A stretch of 59,246 nucleotides of DNA from Gemmatimonadota bacterium. Its GTDB lineage: Bacteria > Gemmatimonadota > Gemmatimonadetes > Gemmatimonadales > GWC2-71-9. Position numbers and translations under genes: made by a program. Under the pieces are notes generated by a model. The model ran no database searches. It saw only the letters and a list, made by a program, of their open reading frames with translations, and had not been told where the DNA came from. Of this stretch, positions 8,249 through 19,882 are shown piece after piece (the stretch's first letter is position 1; every line of letters begins with the position of its first letter). The stretch spans positions 1 to 59,246 of the forward strand of contig QHUK01000021.1 in NCBI GenBank assembly GCA_003222085.1, in the 5' to 3' direction.

Positions 8249-9579
8249 TGGCGGCGCGACGCGCAGTGTTCGGGGGAATCGTGTCGGCGCTGGCCGCGAC
8301 CGGGGGAACCCTCGCGGCCCAGCAGAAGGCCCCCCCCGCGCCCGTGCAGTCGGCACAGCTCCAGGTCTCGCTCCAGGAGGCGGTGCGCCGCGCGCTCGAC
8401 GTGCAGCCGGCCGTCGTCGGGGCCCGGGGCGACCAGCGGAACGCCGGAGCAAGCCAGCGGGCGGCGGCCGGCGCCTTCCTGCCGACGCTCACCCTGGGCG
8501 GCTCCTCCAACAAGGCGTCCGCCAACCGCTACAACTCGGCCACGGGCCAGATCGTCACGGTCCCGTCGAACACGAGCTACTTCGGCTCGGTGGGCGCGAG
8601 CATCGACCTGTTCGACGGCTTCCGTCGCTTCGCCAACGCGAGCGCCACGTCCGCCACCGCGGATGCAGCCGACGCCGAGTTCATGAACCAGCGGGCCCAG
8701 GTGACCGCCACCACCCAACAGCTCTTCTTCACGGCGCTCGCGCAGGAGGAGCTCGTGCGCGTGGCTGAAGCGCAGCTGCAGCGTGCCAAGGAGGAGCTCC
8801 AGATCGCCCTGAACAAGTTCCAGGCCGGAGCCGCCACCCGCTCCGATACGCTCACCGCGACCGTGGATCTCGGCAACGGGCAGCTCGCGCTGCTGCAGGC
8901 CAACGCCAACCTCGCCACCGCCCAGGCCAACCTCGGCCGGCAGATCGGTGTGGACCAGCTCGTGAGGGCGGTGCCGGATACGGCACTTCCGTCGCTCCCC
9001 GATACAATGCGGCTCCGGGCGGAAGTGCTCGACTCCTCGCCCCAGGTCCAGCAGGCGGCGGCGCAAGTGCGCGCCGCCCGTTCCCTGGTCACGGTGGCCC
9101 GCTCGCAGTACTGGCCGACGCTGTCGGCATCCTACTCGAACGGCTACACGGGCCTCAATGCACCCTGGTCCACCACGGACAGCTACGTCAACAATTGGTC
9201 GCTCCGGTTCTCGCTTTCCTGGACGCTGTTCAACGGGTTCACTCGCGAAGCGAACCAGGTGTCGGCTGCGGTGACGCGGGACGTCACGGAAGCGCAGGCG
9301 GCCGACACGCGCCGCGGCGTGAACGCCCAGCTCACCCAGCAGCTCGCCGCCGTGACCACGGCATACGCGCAGATCGGGATCAGCGGCGCCAACGTCGCCG
9401 CCGCCACCGAAGCACTGCGCGTCACCCAGGAGCGCTACCGGCTCGGCGCCGGCACCCTGCTCGACCTGCTCACCGCCCAGGCCAACATGACCCAGGCCCA
9501 GGTGAGTCAGGTCCAGGCTCGCTACAACTACCTCATCGCCCGCGCCCAGGTCGAAGCCCTGGTGGGACACGCCCTGTGA
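8245..9579 (+). CDS. TolC-family outer-membrane efflux protein
   Basis: A 444-residue outer-membrane factor. A signal peptide ends near AAQQKAP, and the mature protein shows the two-fold repeat of TolC proteins: [20 protein letters not shown] opens the first half and long Ala/Gln-rich helices (for example [20 protein letters not shown]) alternate with barrel strands rich in Tyr, Ser and Asn. [20 protein letters not shown] near the C-terminus is a hallmark. It forms the trimeric exit channel for the pump encoded downstream. ATG 8245 overlaps the previous stop and the protein ends overlapping the GTG of the ATPase gene. Confidence 0.93.
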   Translation: MMAARRAVFGGIVSALAATGGTLAAQQKAPPAPVQSAQLQVSLQEAVRRALDVQPAVVGARGDQRNAGASQRAAAGAFLPTLTLGGSSNKASANRYNSATGQIVTVPSNTSYFGSVGASIDLFDGFRRFANASATSATADAADAEFMNQRAQVTATTQQLFFTALAQEELVRVAEAQLQRAKEELQIALNKFQAGAATRSDTLTATVDLGNGQLALLQANANLATAQANLGRQIGVDQLVRAVPDTALPSLPDTMRLRAEVLDSSPQVQQAAAQVRAARSLVTVARSQYWPTLSASYSNGYTGLNAPWSTTDSYVNNWSLRFSLSWTLFNGFTREANQVSAAVTRDVTEAQAADTRRGVNAQLTQQLAAVTTAYAQIGISGANVAAATEALRVTQERYRLGAGTLLDLLTAQANMTQAQVSQVQARYNYLIARAQVEALVGHAL

Positions 9580-10313
9580 CCGGCGTCCAGCCGACCACGT
9601 TCCGCACCGGCGATACGCCGCTGCCGGATACCGTCATCCTCACGCACAAGCTCACGCGCGACTACGACATGGGTGGCGAGGTCGTGCACGCGCTGCGCGG
9701 GGTCGAGATCCAGATGCGCCGCAACGAGTTCGTGGCCATCATGGGCCCGTCGGGCTCTGGGAAATCGACGCTGATGAACCTCGTCGGGTGCCTCGACACG
9801 CCCACGGCGGGCGAATACTGGCTCAACGGGCAGAAGGTGAGCGACCTGTCGGACGACGAGCTGGCGCGCATTCGCAACAAAGAGATCGGGTTCGTGTTCC
9901 AGACGTTCAATCTGCTGCCGCGCGCCAGCGCGCTCCACAACGTGGAGCTACCCCTGATTTACGCGGGTGTCGGCGCGAAGGAGCGTCGCGCCCAGGCGGC
10001 GCGGGCACTCGAGCGGGTGGGGCTCGCCGACCGCATGACGCACAAGCCGAACGAGCTGTCGGGCGGGCAGCGCCAGCGGGTGGCGATCGCCCGCGCGCTC
10101 GTGAACGACCCCTCGATCCTGCTCGCGGACGAGCCGACCGGCAACCTCGACTCCGCCACCGGCGCGGAGATCATGCGGTTGTTCGAGGAGCTGCACGATG
10201 CCGGCCAGACCATCGTGCTGGTCACCCACGAAGCCGACATCGCGGCGCACGCTTCCCGCCAGATCCACCTGCGTGATGGGCTCGTCGAGCGCGACGTGCA
10301 GACGAAAGGCTGA
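9576..10313 (+). CDS. MacB/LolD-type ABC transporter ATPase
   Basis: A 245-residue ATP-binding subunit. Walker A is GPSGSGKST, the Q-loop lies in [11 protein letters not shown], the signature is [14 protein letters not shown], Walker B is [12 protein letters not shown] and the H-loop is [26 protein letters not shown] is typical of the MacB/LolD family, which powers tripartite efflux or lipoprotein release without moving substrate through the membrane. The start is GTG 9576, overlapping the tolC-like stop. The FtsX-type permease is a separate gene at 13017, so this is a split MacB system. Confidence 0.95.
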   Translation: MTGVQPTTFRTGDTPLPDTVILTHKLTRDYDMGGEVVHALRGVEIQMRRNEFVAIMGPSGSGKSTLMNLVGCLDTPTAGEYWLNGQKVSDLSDDELARIRNKEIGFVFQTFNLLPRASALHNVELPLIYAGVGAKERRAQAARALERVGLADRMTHKPNELSGGQRQRVAIARALVNDPSILLADEPTGNLDSATGAEIMRLFEELHDAGQTIVLVTHEADIAAHASRQIHLRDGLVERDVQTKG

Positions 10314-10315
10314 AC

Positions 10316-11776
10316 GTGCGGCGACCCCTCGTGGCCGCGCCGGCGGTGCTGATGCTCGCCGTCGCCGCCTGCCAGAAGGCCCAGACTGCTCCGCTGTACG
10401 AGAAGGTCCCCGTGGGGCGCCGCGACGTCGTCGTTACGGTGATCAGCCAGGGGGTGATCCGGCCGACCCTCCTGTTCAGCGTGAAGTCGAAGGCGTGGGG
10501 CGAGATCGTCGCGCAGCCGGTCGCCACCGGAGATGAAGTGCGCAAGGGACAGCTCCTCACGACCATCGACCCGCGCCTCCCCCAGAACAATCTCACGCAA
10601 GCGCAGGCGAGCGTCGACAAGGCGCACGCGCAGCTCGCGAACGCCACCGCACAGCTCGGGCGCAGCGAGGCGCTCTACAAGAGCGGCTCGCTCGCTGAAA
10701 CGGACTACGACCAGGCGAGGCTGGCCAACGCGGTCGCCCAGTCGGCCGTCGCCACCGCCGAGGCGAACTTGCGCACCGCGCAGGACGCGATGGAGGACAC
10801 CCACGTGCGGGCTCCCATCGCTGGCACGATCCTGGAGCTGGACGCCGTGCTGGGAACGGTGATCTCGAGCCCCACCCTGGGTGGCGGCACCGTCATCCTC
10901 AAGATGGCGAGCCTCGACGGCGTGCAGGACTCGGCGTTGGTGCTCGAGACCGACATCGGTCGCGTGCAGCCGGGGATGCCGGCCTCGCTCAGCGTGGACG
11001 CGTTTCCGGGACGCACATTCGAGGGCACCGTCACGTCGATCCTGCCGCAGGGGCAGGTCGTCCAAAACGCCACCATGTTCCCGGTGCTGGTCGGGGTCCC
11101 GAATCCCGGGCACCTGCTGAAGCCGGGAATGAATGCCGAGGTGCGCATTCACACGGGGCAGCGGCAGGGCGTGCTCACGGTGCCGAACGCGGCACTGCGG
11201 ACGCCGCGCGACGTCGGCACCGCCGCGACCATGCTCGGACTCGACTCGGTGACCGTGGCGGAGCAGATCGCCACCGGGCAGGCGGCGGACTCCGGCCGCG
11301 CTCACGCGGCCGGCCCTCCCGCGGCCGGCGCGACGGACAGCGCGGGGGGCAAGACCGTCACCCTGCCGAACGGCCGCACCGTGACCTTGCCGCCGGGCGT
11401 GACGCCCGAGCAGCTGGAGGCGGTGATGAAGCGCATGCGCTCGGGCGGCCAGCCGAGCGTGGACGACCGGGCGATGCTCGGACGGATCTTCGGCCGCGGC
11501 CCGCGACCCCGGGGATCTCCCAATCGTCCGACCCGAAACAACCAGAGCTACGTCGTGTTCGTGCTGCGGGACGGGCAGCTCGTCGTGGCTCCCATCCGGA
11601 CGGGCCTCACCGACCAGGACTACGTCGAGGTCATGAGCGGGCTCACGGAGCGGGACACGGTGCTGGTGCTGCCGAGCGCCTCGCTGGTGCAATCGCAGCA
11701 GCAGTTCAAGCAGCGCTTCCAGAACGTCACGGGCGGCGGCCTCCCCGGACTGCGCCAGAGCGGCGGGTCGCGATGA
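10316..11776 (+). CDS. Periplasmic adaptor (membrane-fusion) lipoprotein 1
   Basis: A 486-residue MacA/HlyD-type adaptor joining the permease to TolC. The lipobox VAAC sits near residue 20, so it is a lipoprotein. GEIVAQPVATGDEVRKGQ is the first lipoyl half-motif; a helical hairpin follows (about residues 85-165), then the second half-motif THVRAPIAGTI and beta-barrel domains. Between the barrel and the last domain is a long insert (about residues 320-405) rich in Pro, Gly and Arg, including VTLPNGRTVTLPPGVTPEQ. The next gene is a clear paralogue, so this is a tandem duplication. It starts at GTG 10316, two bases after the ATPase stop. Confidence 0.92.
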   Translation: MRRPLVAAPAVLMLAVAACQKAQTAPLYEKVPVGRRDVVVTVISQGVIRPTLLFSVKSKAWGEIVAQPVATGDEVRKGQLLTTIDPRLPQNNLTQAQASVDKAHAQLANATAQLGRSEALYKSGSLAETDYDQARLANAVAQSAVATAEANLRTAQDAMEDTHVRAPIAGTILELDAVLGTVISSPTLGGGTVILKMASLDGVQDSALVLETDIGRVQPGMPASLSVDAFPGRTFEGTVTSILPQGQVVQNATMFPVLVGVPNPGHLLKPGMNAEVRIHTGQRQGVLTVPNAALRTPRDVGTAATMLGLDSVTVAEQIATGQAADSGRAHAAGPPAAGATDSAGGKTVTLPNGRTVTLPPGVTPEQLEAVMKRMRSGGQPSVDDRAMLGRIFGRGPRPRGSPNRPTRNNQSYVVFVLRDGQLVVAPIRTGLTDQDYVEVMSGLTERDTVLVLPSASLVQSQQQFKQRFQNVTGGGLPGLRQSGGSR

Positions 11777-13014
11777 GACCCGCGACACGCCTGCTCCTCA
11801 CCGCCGCAGTCAGCCTGACCGCCTGCGGGAAGGCCGAAACCGCGCCGCCCTATCAGAAGGTCGCCGTCGAGCGCCGCGACATCGTCGTCACGGCTACCGC
11901 GTCGGGCGTGATTCAGCCGATCCTGACGCTCAGCGTCAAGTCGAAGGCCTCCGGGGAGATCCTCGAGGAGCCCGTGCAGACCGGCGACGAGGTGAAGAAG
12001 GACCAGTTGCTCGCGCGCGTCGACCCCCGGATCCCGCAGAACAACCTGACCCAAGCGCAGGCGAACCTCGCGGTGGCGAAGGCGCAGCTCGACAACGCCA
12101 CAGCGCAGCTCAAGCGCAGCCAGGCTCTGTTCGCGTCCCAGTCGATCACGCAGGCGGGGCTCGACTCCGCGCAGCTCGCCGCCGCCACGGCGCGCGCCGC
12201 CGTCGCCACGGCGGAGGCGACGCTGCAGACGGCGAAGGACGCGATGCAGGACACGCACGTTCAGGCGCCGATCACCGGCACCGTGCTCGAGCTGGACGCC
12301 GTGCTCGGCACGGTCATCTCGAGCCCCACCAACGACGTGGGGGGCGGCACCGTCATTCTCAAAATGGCGAATCTCGACACGGTGCAGGTCTCGGCGCTGG
12401 TGGATGAGACGGACGTCGGCAAGGTGCAGTCGGGAATGGCGGTGACGATCAACGTGGACGCCTATCCCAACCGCACGTTCGACGGCTCCGTGCTGAAGAT
12501 CGAGCCTCAGGCGCAGGTGACCCAGAACGTCACCATGTTTCCGGTCGAAGTGAACATCCCCAACCCGGGGCACGTGCTCAAGCCGGGGATGAACACCGAA
12601 GTCGAGATTCACATCGGGCAGCGCCAGGGAGTGCTCGCGGTGCCGAACGCCGCCTTGCGTACGCCCAAGGACGTCGCGTCCGCAGCGAGCGTGCTCGGCC
12701 TCGACTCGGCCGCGGTCGCCCGGCAGCTCAGCGCCACGCCGCAGGCGGATCCGGCCGCGTCCGGCACCGACGACACGCCGGGCGACGGGCACAAGCTGCA
12801 CGCCGCCGAGACCAAACGGCCCCACGGGGCAGGCGCTCCGCCACCACCGCCGGCGCGCCCGAGCGGCACGGCCATCGTGTTCGCCTGGCGCGGCGGCAAG
12901 ATCGTCCCCGTGACGATCGGCACCGGCCTCACCGACCAGGATTTCATGGAGGTGACGGCCGGCCTGACGGAGAAGGACACGGTGCTCGTGCTCACGAGCG
13001 GCACGGCGCGGTAG
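11773..13014 (+). CDS. Periplasmic adaptor (membrane-fusion) lipoprotein 2
   Basis: A 413-residue paralogue of the adaptor just upstream, with the same domain order: lipobox LTAC, lipoyl half GEILEEPVQTGDEVKKDQ, hairpin about residues 80-160, THVQAPITGTVLELDAVLGT, and a barrel with KPGMNTEVEIHIGQRQGV. Long stretches are nearly identical to adaptor 1 (such as NNLTQAQA and LDAVLGTVISSPT), but the C-terminal insert is shorter and proline-rich. The two may form mixed hexamers or serve different conditions. The start overlaps the previous stop by four bases. It is followed two bases later by the permease gene. Confidence 0.92.
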   Translation: MRPATRLLLTAAVSLTACGKAETAPPYQKVAVERRDIVVTATASGVIQPILTLSVKSKASGEILEEPVQTGDEVKKDQLLARVDPRIPQNNLTQAQANLAVAKAQLDNATAQLKRSQALFASQSITQAGLDSAQLAAATARAAVATAEATLQTAKDAMQDTHVQAPITGTVLELDAVLGTVISSPTNDVGGGTVILKMANLDTVQVSALVDETDVGKVQSGMAVTINVDAYPNRTFDGSVLKIEPQAQVTQNVTMFPVEVNIPNPGHVLKPGMNTEVEIHIGQRQGVLAVPNAALRTPKDVASAASVLGLDSAAVARQLSATPQADPAASGTDDTPGDGHKLHAAETKRPHGAGAPPPPPARPSGTAIVFAWRGGKIVPVTIGTGLTDQDFMEVTAGLTEKDTVLVLTSGTAR

Positions 13015-13016
13015 CG

Positions 13017-14231
<1,215 letters not shown>

Positions 14232-14238
14232 AAGGCGG

Positions 14239-14344
14239 AAGTCGGAACGCGGAACACGGAACAGAAGGACCGGCTGACGATTCGTAGGTCAACGCCCCGA
14301 CGCCGGCCCACGTGTTCCGCGTTCCGCATTCCGCGTTCCGACTT
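14239..14344. repeat. Inverted repeat with GGAANGC-type heptad units
   Basis: Perfect 16-bp arms AAGTCGGAACGCGGAA (14239-14254) and TTCCGCGTTCCGACTT (14329-14344) enclose further short GGAAC/GTTCC units that can also pair with each other. The element fills almost the whole gap between the permease and DUF5916 genes. It may act as a transcription terminator or be a degenerate simple-repeat expansion. No T-run follows. Confidence 0.55.
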
Positions 14345-14358
14345 GTATCTTTGCCGCT

Positions 14359-16656
14359 ATGCTTCCCCTCCTCCTCCTGCTCCAGAGCGCCGCCTCCGAC
14401 TCCGGTCCCGTCTACCGCGGCCTCGCGAAGCAGCTCGACGTGCGCATCCCGCGCTTCGAGGCGGCCGCGACGATCGACGGGGTGCTCGACGAGCCGGTCT
14501 GGCGTCGGGCGGCGACACTGACGGGCTTCTCCCAATACCGGCCGGTGGACGGCCGTCCCGCCGAAGACTCGACGGCGGTGCTCGTCTGGTACGCTCCCGA
14601 CGCGATCTACTTCGGTATCCTCGCGTTCGAGCGGCACGGCAGCGCGGTGCGCGCCACGCTCGCCGACCGCGACAACATCGACGCGGACGACCACGTCGCG
14701 ATCCTGCTCGACACCTACCTCGACCACCGCCGCGCCATCATGTTCGCCGTGAATCCGCTGGGCGTGCAGGAGGACGGTGTCTGGAGCGACGGCGTCGCCG
14801 CCGGAGCAGCCGGAGGGCCGAGCGCGGGCGGCCGGTTCGACGCGACGATCGACTTGAACCCCGACTACGTCTACGAATCGCGCGGCCGCGTGACCGACCG
14901 CGGCTACGAGGTCGAAGTGAGGATCCCCTTCAAGAGCCTCCGCTACCAGAGCGCCGACCCGCAGGATTGGGGCATTCAAGTGGTGCGGTCGGTGCAGCAC
15001 TCGGGCTACGAGGAGACCTGGACCCCCGCGGTGCGCGCCAACGCGAGCTTTCTCGTTCAGTCGGGCCGTCTGATCGGTCTCGGCGCGCTGCGGCGCGGCC
15101 TGGTGCTGGACCTCACACCCGAGTTCACCACCAAGGTGGACGGCGCCCCGACCACGCCGGGCTATGACTATCGCGGCACGCCCGAAGTCGCAGGCAACCT
15201 GCGGTGGGGCGTCACGCAGAACCTCGGCCTCACCGCGACCGCCCACCCGGACTTCTCGCAGGTCGAGGCCGACGTCGGCCAGGTGACCCTCAACCAGCGG
15301 TTCGCCCTGTTCTACCCGGAGAAGCGGCCGTTCTTCCTGGAGGGCCTCGAGCAGTTCGACACGCCCAACAGTCTCATCTACACGCGGCGCATCGCGCAGC
15401 CGGTGTTCGGCGCGAAGCTCGCCGGCAAGGTCGGAGGCACCGGGATCGCTTACCTCGGAGCCGTCGACAACAGCGACCAGTCGGCCACAGGCGCGCACCC
15501 CGTCTACAACCTGCTGCGCCTGCGCCGCGACCTGGGGCCCACGTCCACGCTCGGCGTGGTCTACACCGACCGGATCGACGGCGATGACTACAACCGCGTG
15601 CTGGGCGTCGACGCCCACGTCGTGTGGCGCAAGATCTGGTTCTCCGAGGTGCAGGTCGCCGGGGCGTGGACCCGGGGACCGGACGGCGGCCGGGCGGGCA
15701 AGCTGTGGACCGTCACCTTCGGCGACCGCACCGGTCGCGCGTACGGCAACCACTTCGAGCTGCTCGGCATCGAGAAGAGCTTCCAAGACACGAGCGGGTT
15801 CGTGAATCGGACGGACATCGTCGCCGCTCGGACCTACAACCGGTTCAGCTGGTACGGCCGCCCGGGCGCGCTGGTCGAGCAACTGACGGCGATCGTCCAT
15901 TTCGCACCGATCTGGCGGTACCATGACTTCGGCCGGCGGCACGGGACCATCGAAGACACCCTCGAGAACTTTTGGGTCGCGAACCTGCGCGGCGGGTGGC
16001 AGGCGCAGGTCACGCTCAGCCTCGATCATTTCGGCTTCGAGCCCGCGGACTATTCCGGCTACACGGTCGGCGCCGTGCCTTTCGCCGTCCCCCACGACCT
16101 GTACCACCTCCCGGGCGCGGCGTTCATCGTGAACACACCGAACCGAGCCGTGTCGGGAAGCGTGGTCGTGGGTTACTCGGCCGCGGCCGTTTTCCCCGAG
16201 GCATCCGAGGGCCGGCAGGTCGCTGTGACCACCGTCGCCACCCTCCGCCCCACGCCCGCTCTGCGCCTCGAGGCGCGCTGGGTGCACCAGCGCCTCACGC
16301 GCGCGCGCGACGGCAGCCGCTTCTCGACCGCGAACATCCCCCGGCTGAAACTCGAGTACCAGCTGACCCGTGCCATCTTCGTGCGCTACATCGGGCAGTA
16401 CTTCGCGGAGGACCAGACGGCCCTGCTCGATCCGCGCACCGCGCAGCCGCTGCTCGTGAACGGCGACACCGCGCGAGCGATCGTCACGAACGTCTTCCGC
16501 AACGACGTCCTGTTTTCCTACAAGCCGACTCCCGGGACCGTCGTCTTCCTGGGATACGGCTCGTCCCTCACCGAGGCCGACGCCTTCCGGTTCCGCGACC
16601 TGACCCGCACGGCGGACGGCTTTTTTCTCAAGCTGAGCTACCTCTTCCGCATGTAG
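14359..16656 (+). CDS. DUF5916 outer-membrane protein with CBM9-like N-terminal domain
   Basis: A 765-residue secreted protein. After a short signal peptide comes a carbohydrate-binding family 9-like domain (about residues 30-230: IDGVLDEPVWRRAATLTGFS and VWYAPDAIYFGI are typical) and then a long DUF5916 region with alternating aromatic strands consistent with an outer-membrane beta-barrel. FALFYPEKRPFFLEG is a hallmark of the family, and the protein ends on a hydrophobic/aromatic strand (LSYLFRM) as barrel proteins do. Family function is undefined; links to glycan or peptide processing at the outer membrane have been inferred from other loci. It appears monocistronic. Confidence 0.88.
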   Translation: MLPLLLLLQSAASDSGPVYRGLAKQLDVRIPRFEAAATIDGVLDEPVWRRAATLTGFSQYRPVDGRPAEDSTAVLVWYAPDAIYFGILAFERHGSAVRATLADRDNIDADDHVAILLDTYLDHRRAIMFAVNPLGVQEDGVWSDGVAAGAAGGPSAGGRFDATIDLNPDYVYESRGRVTDRGYEVEVRIPFKSLRYQSADPQDWGIQVVRSVQHSGYEETWTPAVRANASFLVQSGRLIGLGALRRGLVLDLTPEFTTKVDGAPTTPGYDYRGTPEVAGNLRWGVTQNLGLTATAHPDFSQVEADVGQVTLNQRFALFYPEKRPFFLEGLEQFDTPNSLIYTRRIAQPVFGAKLAGKVGGTGIAYLGAVDNSDQSATGAHPVYNLLRLRRDLGPTSTLGVVYTDRIDGDDYNRVLGVDAHVVWRKIWFSEVQVAGAWTRGPDGGRAGKLWTVTFGDRTGRAYGNHFELLGIEKSFQDTSGFVNRTDIVAARTYNRFSWYGRPGALVEQLTAIVHFAPIWRYHDFGRRHGTIEDTLENFWVANLRGGWQAQVTLSLDHFGFEPADYSGYTVGAVPFAVPHDLYHLPGAAFIVNTPNRAVSGSVVVGYSAAAVFPEASEGRQVAVTTVATLRPTPALRLEARWVHQRLTRARDGSRFSTANIPRLKLEYQLTRAIFVRYIGQYFAEDQTALLDPRTAQPLLVNGDTARAIVTNVFRNDVLFSYKPTPGTVVFLGYGSSLTEADAFRFRDLTRTADGFFLKLSYLFRM

Positions 16657-16698
16657 CCCCTCTACCCCTCACCTCCGCGCCGGGCCATTTTCTCCGTC

Positions 16699-18321
16699 AT
16701 GCCCGACCCGGCCGTGACCCACCAGCTCGTCGACGAGGACCGCGCCAAACAGCGCCGGTACGTGCTCGCGAACACCCGCGCCCGCTGGCGGTTCGTCGCG
16801 CTCGGGGTGACCCTGCTCGCTGTCCTCCGCGTCGCGCGGGTCGCTCCCGTCTCGTGGCTCTTCATCATCGGTTTCGCCGGCGTCTTCGCCGGCATCAGCT
16901 ATGCGATGCTCCGTCTGGGACGGAGCGGTGAGTTCCCCGCCTGGCACGCACACGCCGACATCGCGGTTGGTGCCGCGATGATCTCCGCGATCCTCTACGC
17001 GGTGGGGCCAACCGGACACCTGTGGTACGTCGTGTACCTGATCGCGCCACTGCAGGCGGCCCTGTACCTCGGCCAGACGGAGGCCTGGCAGGCGCTGCTC
17101 GTCAACCTCACGGGCTTCGGGCTCGCCACCGCCATCCGGGTCAGCCAGGGCACGCCGGGCTGGGCATGGAGCGCGTTCGCGCAGGAGACGCTGGTGCTCG
17201 CCTTCGCGAGCGCGGCCCTGGTGCCGACGCTGACGCGGTTCGTCACGCGGCTCAGGGCCGCGCGCGCCACACTGGCACAAGTGGAGCACGGCGACCTCAC
17301 GTCGAAGGTCCAGGACGAGGAGCTGGACGAGCTGGGCTACCTCGGCGCCAGCGTGAACCGGACCACCGGCGCGATCGCCGGGGTGGTGCGTCAGGTCCAG
17401 CAGCAGTCCCAGGAGCTCGCGGCCATGGCCCAGCAGCTCGCCGCCGCCGCCCAGGAGCTGCAGGCTGCGTCCCAGGAGATCTCCGCCGCCGCGGAGCGGC
17501 TGGCCGAAGGCACCTCGCGGCAACGCCAGCTCATCGGCCACGGGCGGAGCGACTCGGAGGCGGCGGCGGACGTGGCGGCGCAGCTGCACGCGCGGGCCCA
17601 GGAGGCCGAGCGCCAGATCGCCGGCGTGGCGCAGCAGGCGCAGCGCCATGGCCAGGAGATCGCGCGGGCGAGCGAGCTGCTCGTGACCCTCGTCGACCAC
17701 CTCGATCAGGTGTCCCGCGCGGCCGGCACGTTGGAGCTGAGCTCGCGGGAGATCGGAAAGCTCGTCGACGCGATTACCCGGATCGCCAGCCAGACCGACC
17801 TCCTCGCCCTGAACGCGGCGATCGAAGCGGCGCGCGCGGGGCAGCATGGCCTGGGCTTCCGCGTCGTGGCCGACGAGGTGCGCAAGCTCGCCGAGCAGAG
17901 CGCCCGCTCCGCGGAGGAGGTGCGGGTCCGCGTGCGGCAGACGCAGGACCAGATCGGACAAGTGATCGCGGCGATGGACGAGGGGCGACGGACGGCCCAG
18001 GGCGTGGGCGCCGTCTCCGCGGCGGCCCGGCAGGCGCTGGACGCCATCTTCGGCGACCTGAACGCCACCGTGAAGTTCGCCAGCGCCTTCGCGGGCGAAA
18101 CCGAAGGTCAAACGCAGCGGATCCGTGAGGTGGTGCGCCGAATGGAAGAAGTCGCGGGGATCACCGAGACGGCGGCCCAGGGCGCCGAGCAGACATCGGC
18201 CGCGACGGAGGAGCAGATCGCCTCGCTGGGCGAGCTCACGACGACCTCGCAGCATCTGTCGGTCGCGGCGGCCAAGCTCACGGAGACGATTCAGCGGTTC
18301 AACGTGAACGGGAACGCGTGA
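16699..18321 (+). CDS. Methyl-accepting chemotaxis-type signal transducer
   Basis: A 540-residue protein with about six N-terminal membrane segments (residues 25-190) and no large periplasmic sensor, followed by a HAMP-like linker and a long coiled coil. The signalling hairpin tip is [20 protein letters not shown] followed by [15 protein letters not shown], the most conserved part of all chemoreceptors. Gln/Ala/Glu-rich heptads on both sides could be methylation regions. The membrane-embedded input suggests sensing of energy state or a small hydrophobic ligand. No che genes are nearby, so it may feed a distant chemotaxis system or another output. Confidence 0.9.
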   Translation: MPDPAVTHQLVDEDRAKQRRYVLANTRARWRFVALGVTLLAVLRVARVAPVSWLFIIGFAGVFAGISYAMLRLGRSGEFPAWHAHADIAVGAAMISAILYAVGPTGHLWYVVYLIAPLQAALYLGQTEAWQALLVNLTGFGLATAIRVSQGTPGWAWSAFAQETLVLAFASAALVPTLTRFVTRLRAARATLAQVEHGDLTSKVQDEELDELGYLGASVNRTTGAIAGVVRQVQQQSQELAAMAQQLAAAAQELQAASQEISAAAERLAEGTSRQRQLIGHGRSDSEAAADVAAQLHARAQEAERQIAGVAQQAQRHGQEIARASELLVTLVDHLDQVSRAAGTLELSSREIGKLVDAITRIASQTDLLALNAAIEAARAGQHGLGFRVVADEVRKLAEQSARSAEEVRVRVRQTQDQIGQVIAAMDEGRRTAQGVGAVSAAARQALDAIFGDLNATVKFASAFAGETEGQTQRIREVVRRMEEVAGITETAAQGAEQTSAATEEQIASLGELTTTSQHLSVAAAKLTETIQRFNVNGNA

Positions 18322-18389
18322 CCGGAACCCCAGGGCCCTGGCGGGAGTTCTGTGGATAGTGCCTTAAACCGAGACTTCTGGGAGCAATC

Positions 18390-19322
18390 ATGTCCATTCG
18401 ACCGATCAAGCGAGTTCTGCAGGCTAAACCCACCATCGAAGGCGCGGGCGTGCGGTTGCGCCGCGCGTTCGGCTTCGGCGACACGAAGGAGTTCGATCCC
18501 TTCCTCCTGTTCGACGACTTTCGCAACGAGAACCCCGAGGATTACCTCGCGGGGTTCCCCTGGCACCCCCATCGGGGGATCGAAACGATCACGTACGTCC
18601 TCGCCGGGACCGTCAACCACGGCGACAGCCTCGGAAACAAGGGCGCTCTCGGAGCGGGTGACGTGCAGTGGATGACGGCGGGCAGCGGGATCCTCCATCA
18701 GGAGATGCCGCGCGGGGACCCACGGGGGCGCATGCACGGCTTCCAGCTGTGGGCGAATCTCCCGTCCTCCCTGAAGATGACCCGGCCGCGCTACCAGGAC
18801 ATCTCGGCCGCCGCCATCCCGGAGGTCACCGACGACGACGGCACCCGCGTCCGGGTGATCTGCGGGAGCTTTTGGGGGAAGGCCGGCCCGGTCGAGGGGG
18901 TGGCAGCGGACCCGCGCTATCTGGACGTGTGGGTCCCGCCGGGGCAACGCAAGTCGCTGCCGGTCGAGACGTCCGGGCACGCGTTCGCCTACGTGTTCGA
19001 GGGCGGCGGCACGTTCCGTGACGCCTCGGAGCCGGGTGCCGTGCGGACGGAACGGGTGGGACCCGTGGTAACCGGCGCGGGCGGCGGGGGCGGCGGGGGC
19101 GGCCCGGCCGGGGAAGTGGAGAACCGGTCGCTCGTGCTGTTCGACAGTGGGGACGCGGTGACGGTCCAGGCAGGCGACGCCGGTATCCGGTTCCTGCTCG
19201 TGTCGGGGAAGCCGATCGAGGAGCCGGTGGCGTGGTACGGCCCCATCGTCATGAACACGCAGGACGAGCTGCGGCGCGCGTACGCCGAGCTCCAGGACGG
19301 CACTTTCATCAAGCAACGTTAG
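18390..19322 (+). CDS. Pirin-family protein (bicupin)
   Basis: A 310-residue bicupin. The N-terminal cupin has the metal site motif FPWHPHRGIETITYVLAGTV with HQEMPRG later, giving the His-His-His-Glu set that binds iron in pirins; some act as quercetin dioxygenases, others as regulators. The C-terminal cupin starts near residue 180. Between the halves lies a run of about ten glycines coded by a GGC/GGG repeat (about 19077-19108), an unusual linker. ATG 18390 follows GGGAG. The gene is followed after about 30 bases by dps, fitting an oxidative-stress role. Confidence 0.9.
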   Translation: MSIRPIKRVLQAKPTIEGAGVRLRRAFGFGDTKEFDPFLLFDDFRNENPEDYLAGFPWHPHRGIETITYVLAGTVNHGDSLGNKGALGAGDVQWMTAGSGILHQEMPRGDPRGRMHGFQLWANLPSSLKMTRPRYQDISAAAIPEVTDDDGTRVRVICGSFWGKAGPVEGVAADPRYLDVWVPPGQRKSLPVETSGHAFAYVFEGGGTFRDASEPGAVRTERVGPVVTGAGGGGGGGGPAGEVENRSLVLFDSGDAVTVQAGDAGIRFLLVSGKPIEEPVAWYGPIVMNTQDELRRAYAELQDGTFIKQR

Positions 19323-19354
19323 CCGGCAACCCTTCTATCCCAGGAGTCAACGCC

Positions 19355-19867
19355 ATGTCTCCGGTCCCTCACGAGACCATGAACGACCTTCCCGAGAACG
19401 TGCGTAGCCAGGTGAGTGATCTGCTCAACAACCGACTCGCGGAAGCGATCGATCTGCAGACCCAGACCAAGCAGGCACACTGGAACGTCAAGGGCCCGCA
19501 ATTCATCGCCCTGCACAAGCTGTTCGACGAGATCGACGAAGCGGTGGAGGAGTACGTCGACCTGCTGGCCGAGCGCGTCGTTCAGCTCGGTGGGATCGCG
19601 GAGGGGACGGCGCGTGTGGTGGCCGAGCGCTCCGAGCTGCCGGAGTATCCGCTCACGATCACCACAGGCGAGGAGCACGTGTGGGCACTGTCCTCGGCAC
19701 TGTCCGGCTTCGGCGAGCGCATTCGCCGGGCGATCGACCAAACGGCGGACCTGGGGGACGTCGATTCGTCGGACATCTGCACCGAGATCTCCCGCGGCAC
19801 CGACAAATGGCTGTGGTTCGTCGAAGCGCACGCCGAGGGGGCCGTCAAGGCGCACCTGAAGGCCTGA
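19355..19867 (+). CDS. dps: Dps-type ferritin-like DNA-protection protein
   Basis: A 170-residue Dps subunit. Dps dodecamers oxidise and store iron with hydrogen peroxide and can bind DNA. The ferroxidase centre residues are visible in QTKQAHWNVKGPQFIALHKL (His) and LFDEIDEAVEEYVDLLAERV (Asp, Glu), and AEGTARVVAERSELPEYPL is typical of the DpsA/FtpA branch. ATG 19355 has a CAGGAG ribosome-binding site about eight bases upstream. It lies just downstream of pirin and converges on the cytochrome c gene with only a 15-base gap. Confidence 0.95.
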   Translation: MSPVPHETMNDLPENVRSQVSDLLNNRLAEAIDLQTQTKQAHWNVKGPQFIALHKLFDEIDEAVEEYVDLLAERVVQLGGIAEGTARVVAERSELPEYPLTITTGEEHVWALSSALSGFGERIRRAIDQTADLGDVDSSDICTEISRGTDKWLWFVEAHAEGAVKAHLKA

Positions 19868-19882
19868 TCGAGACGCGCGACG

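Noticed and set aside
19077..19108. GGC/GGG run inside pirin as a microsatellite of interest
   Set aside because: It stays in frame as a glycine linker between two cupin domains; nothing suggests regulation.
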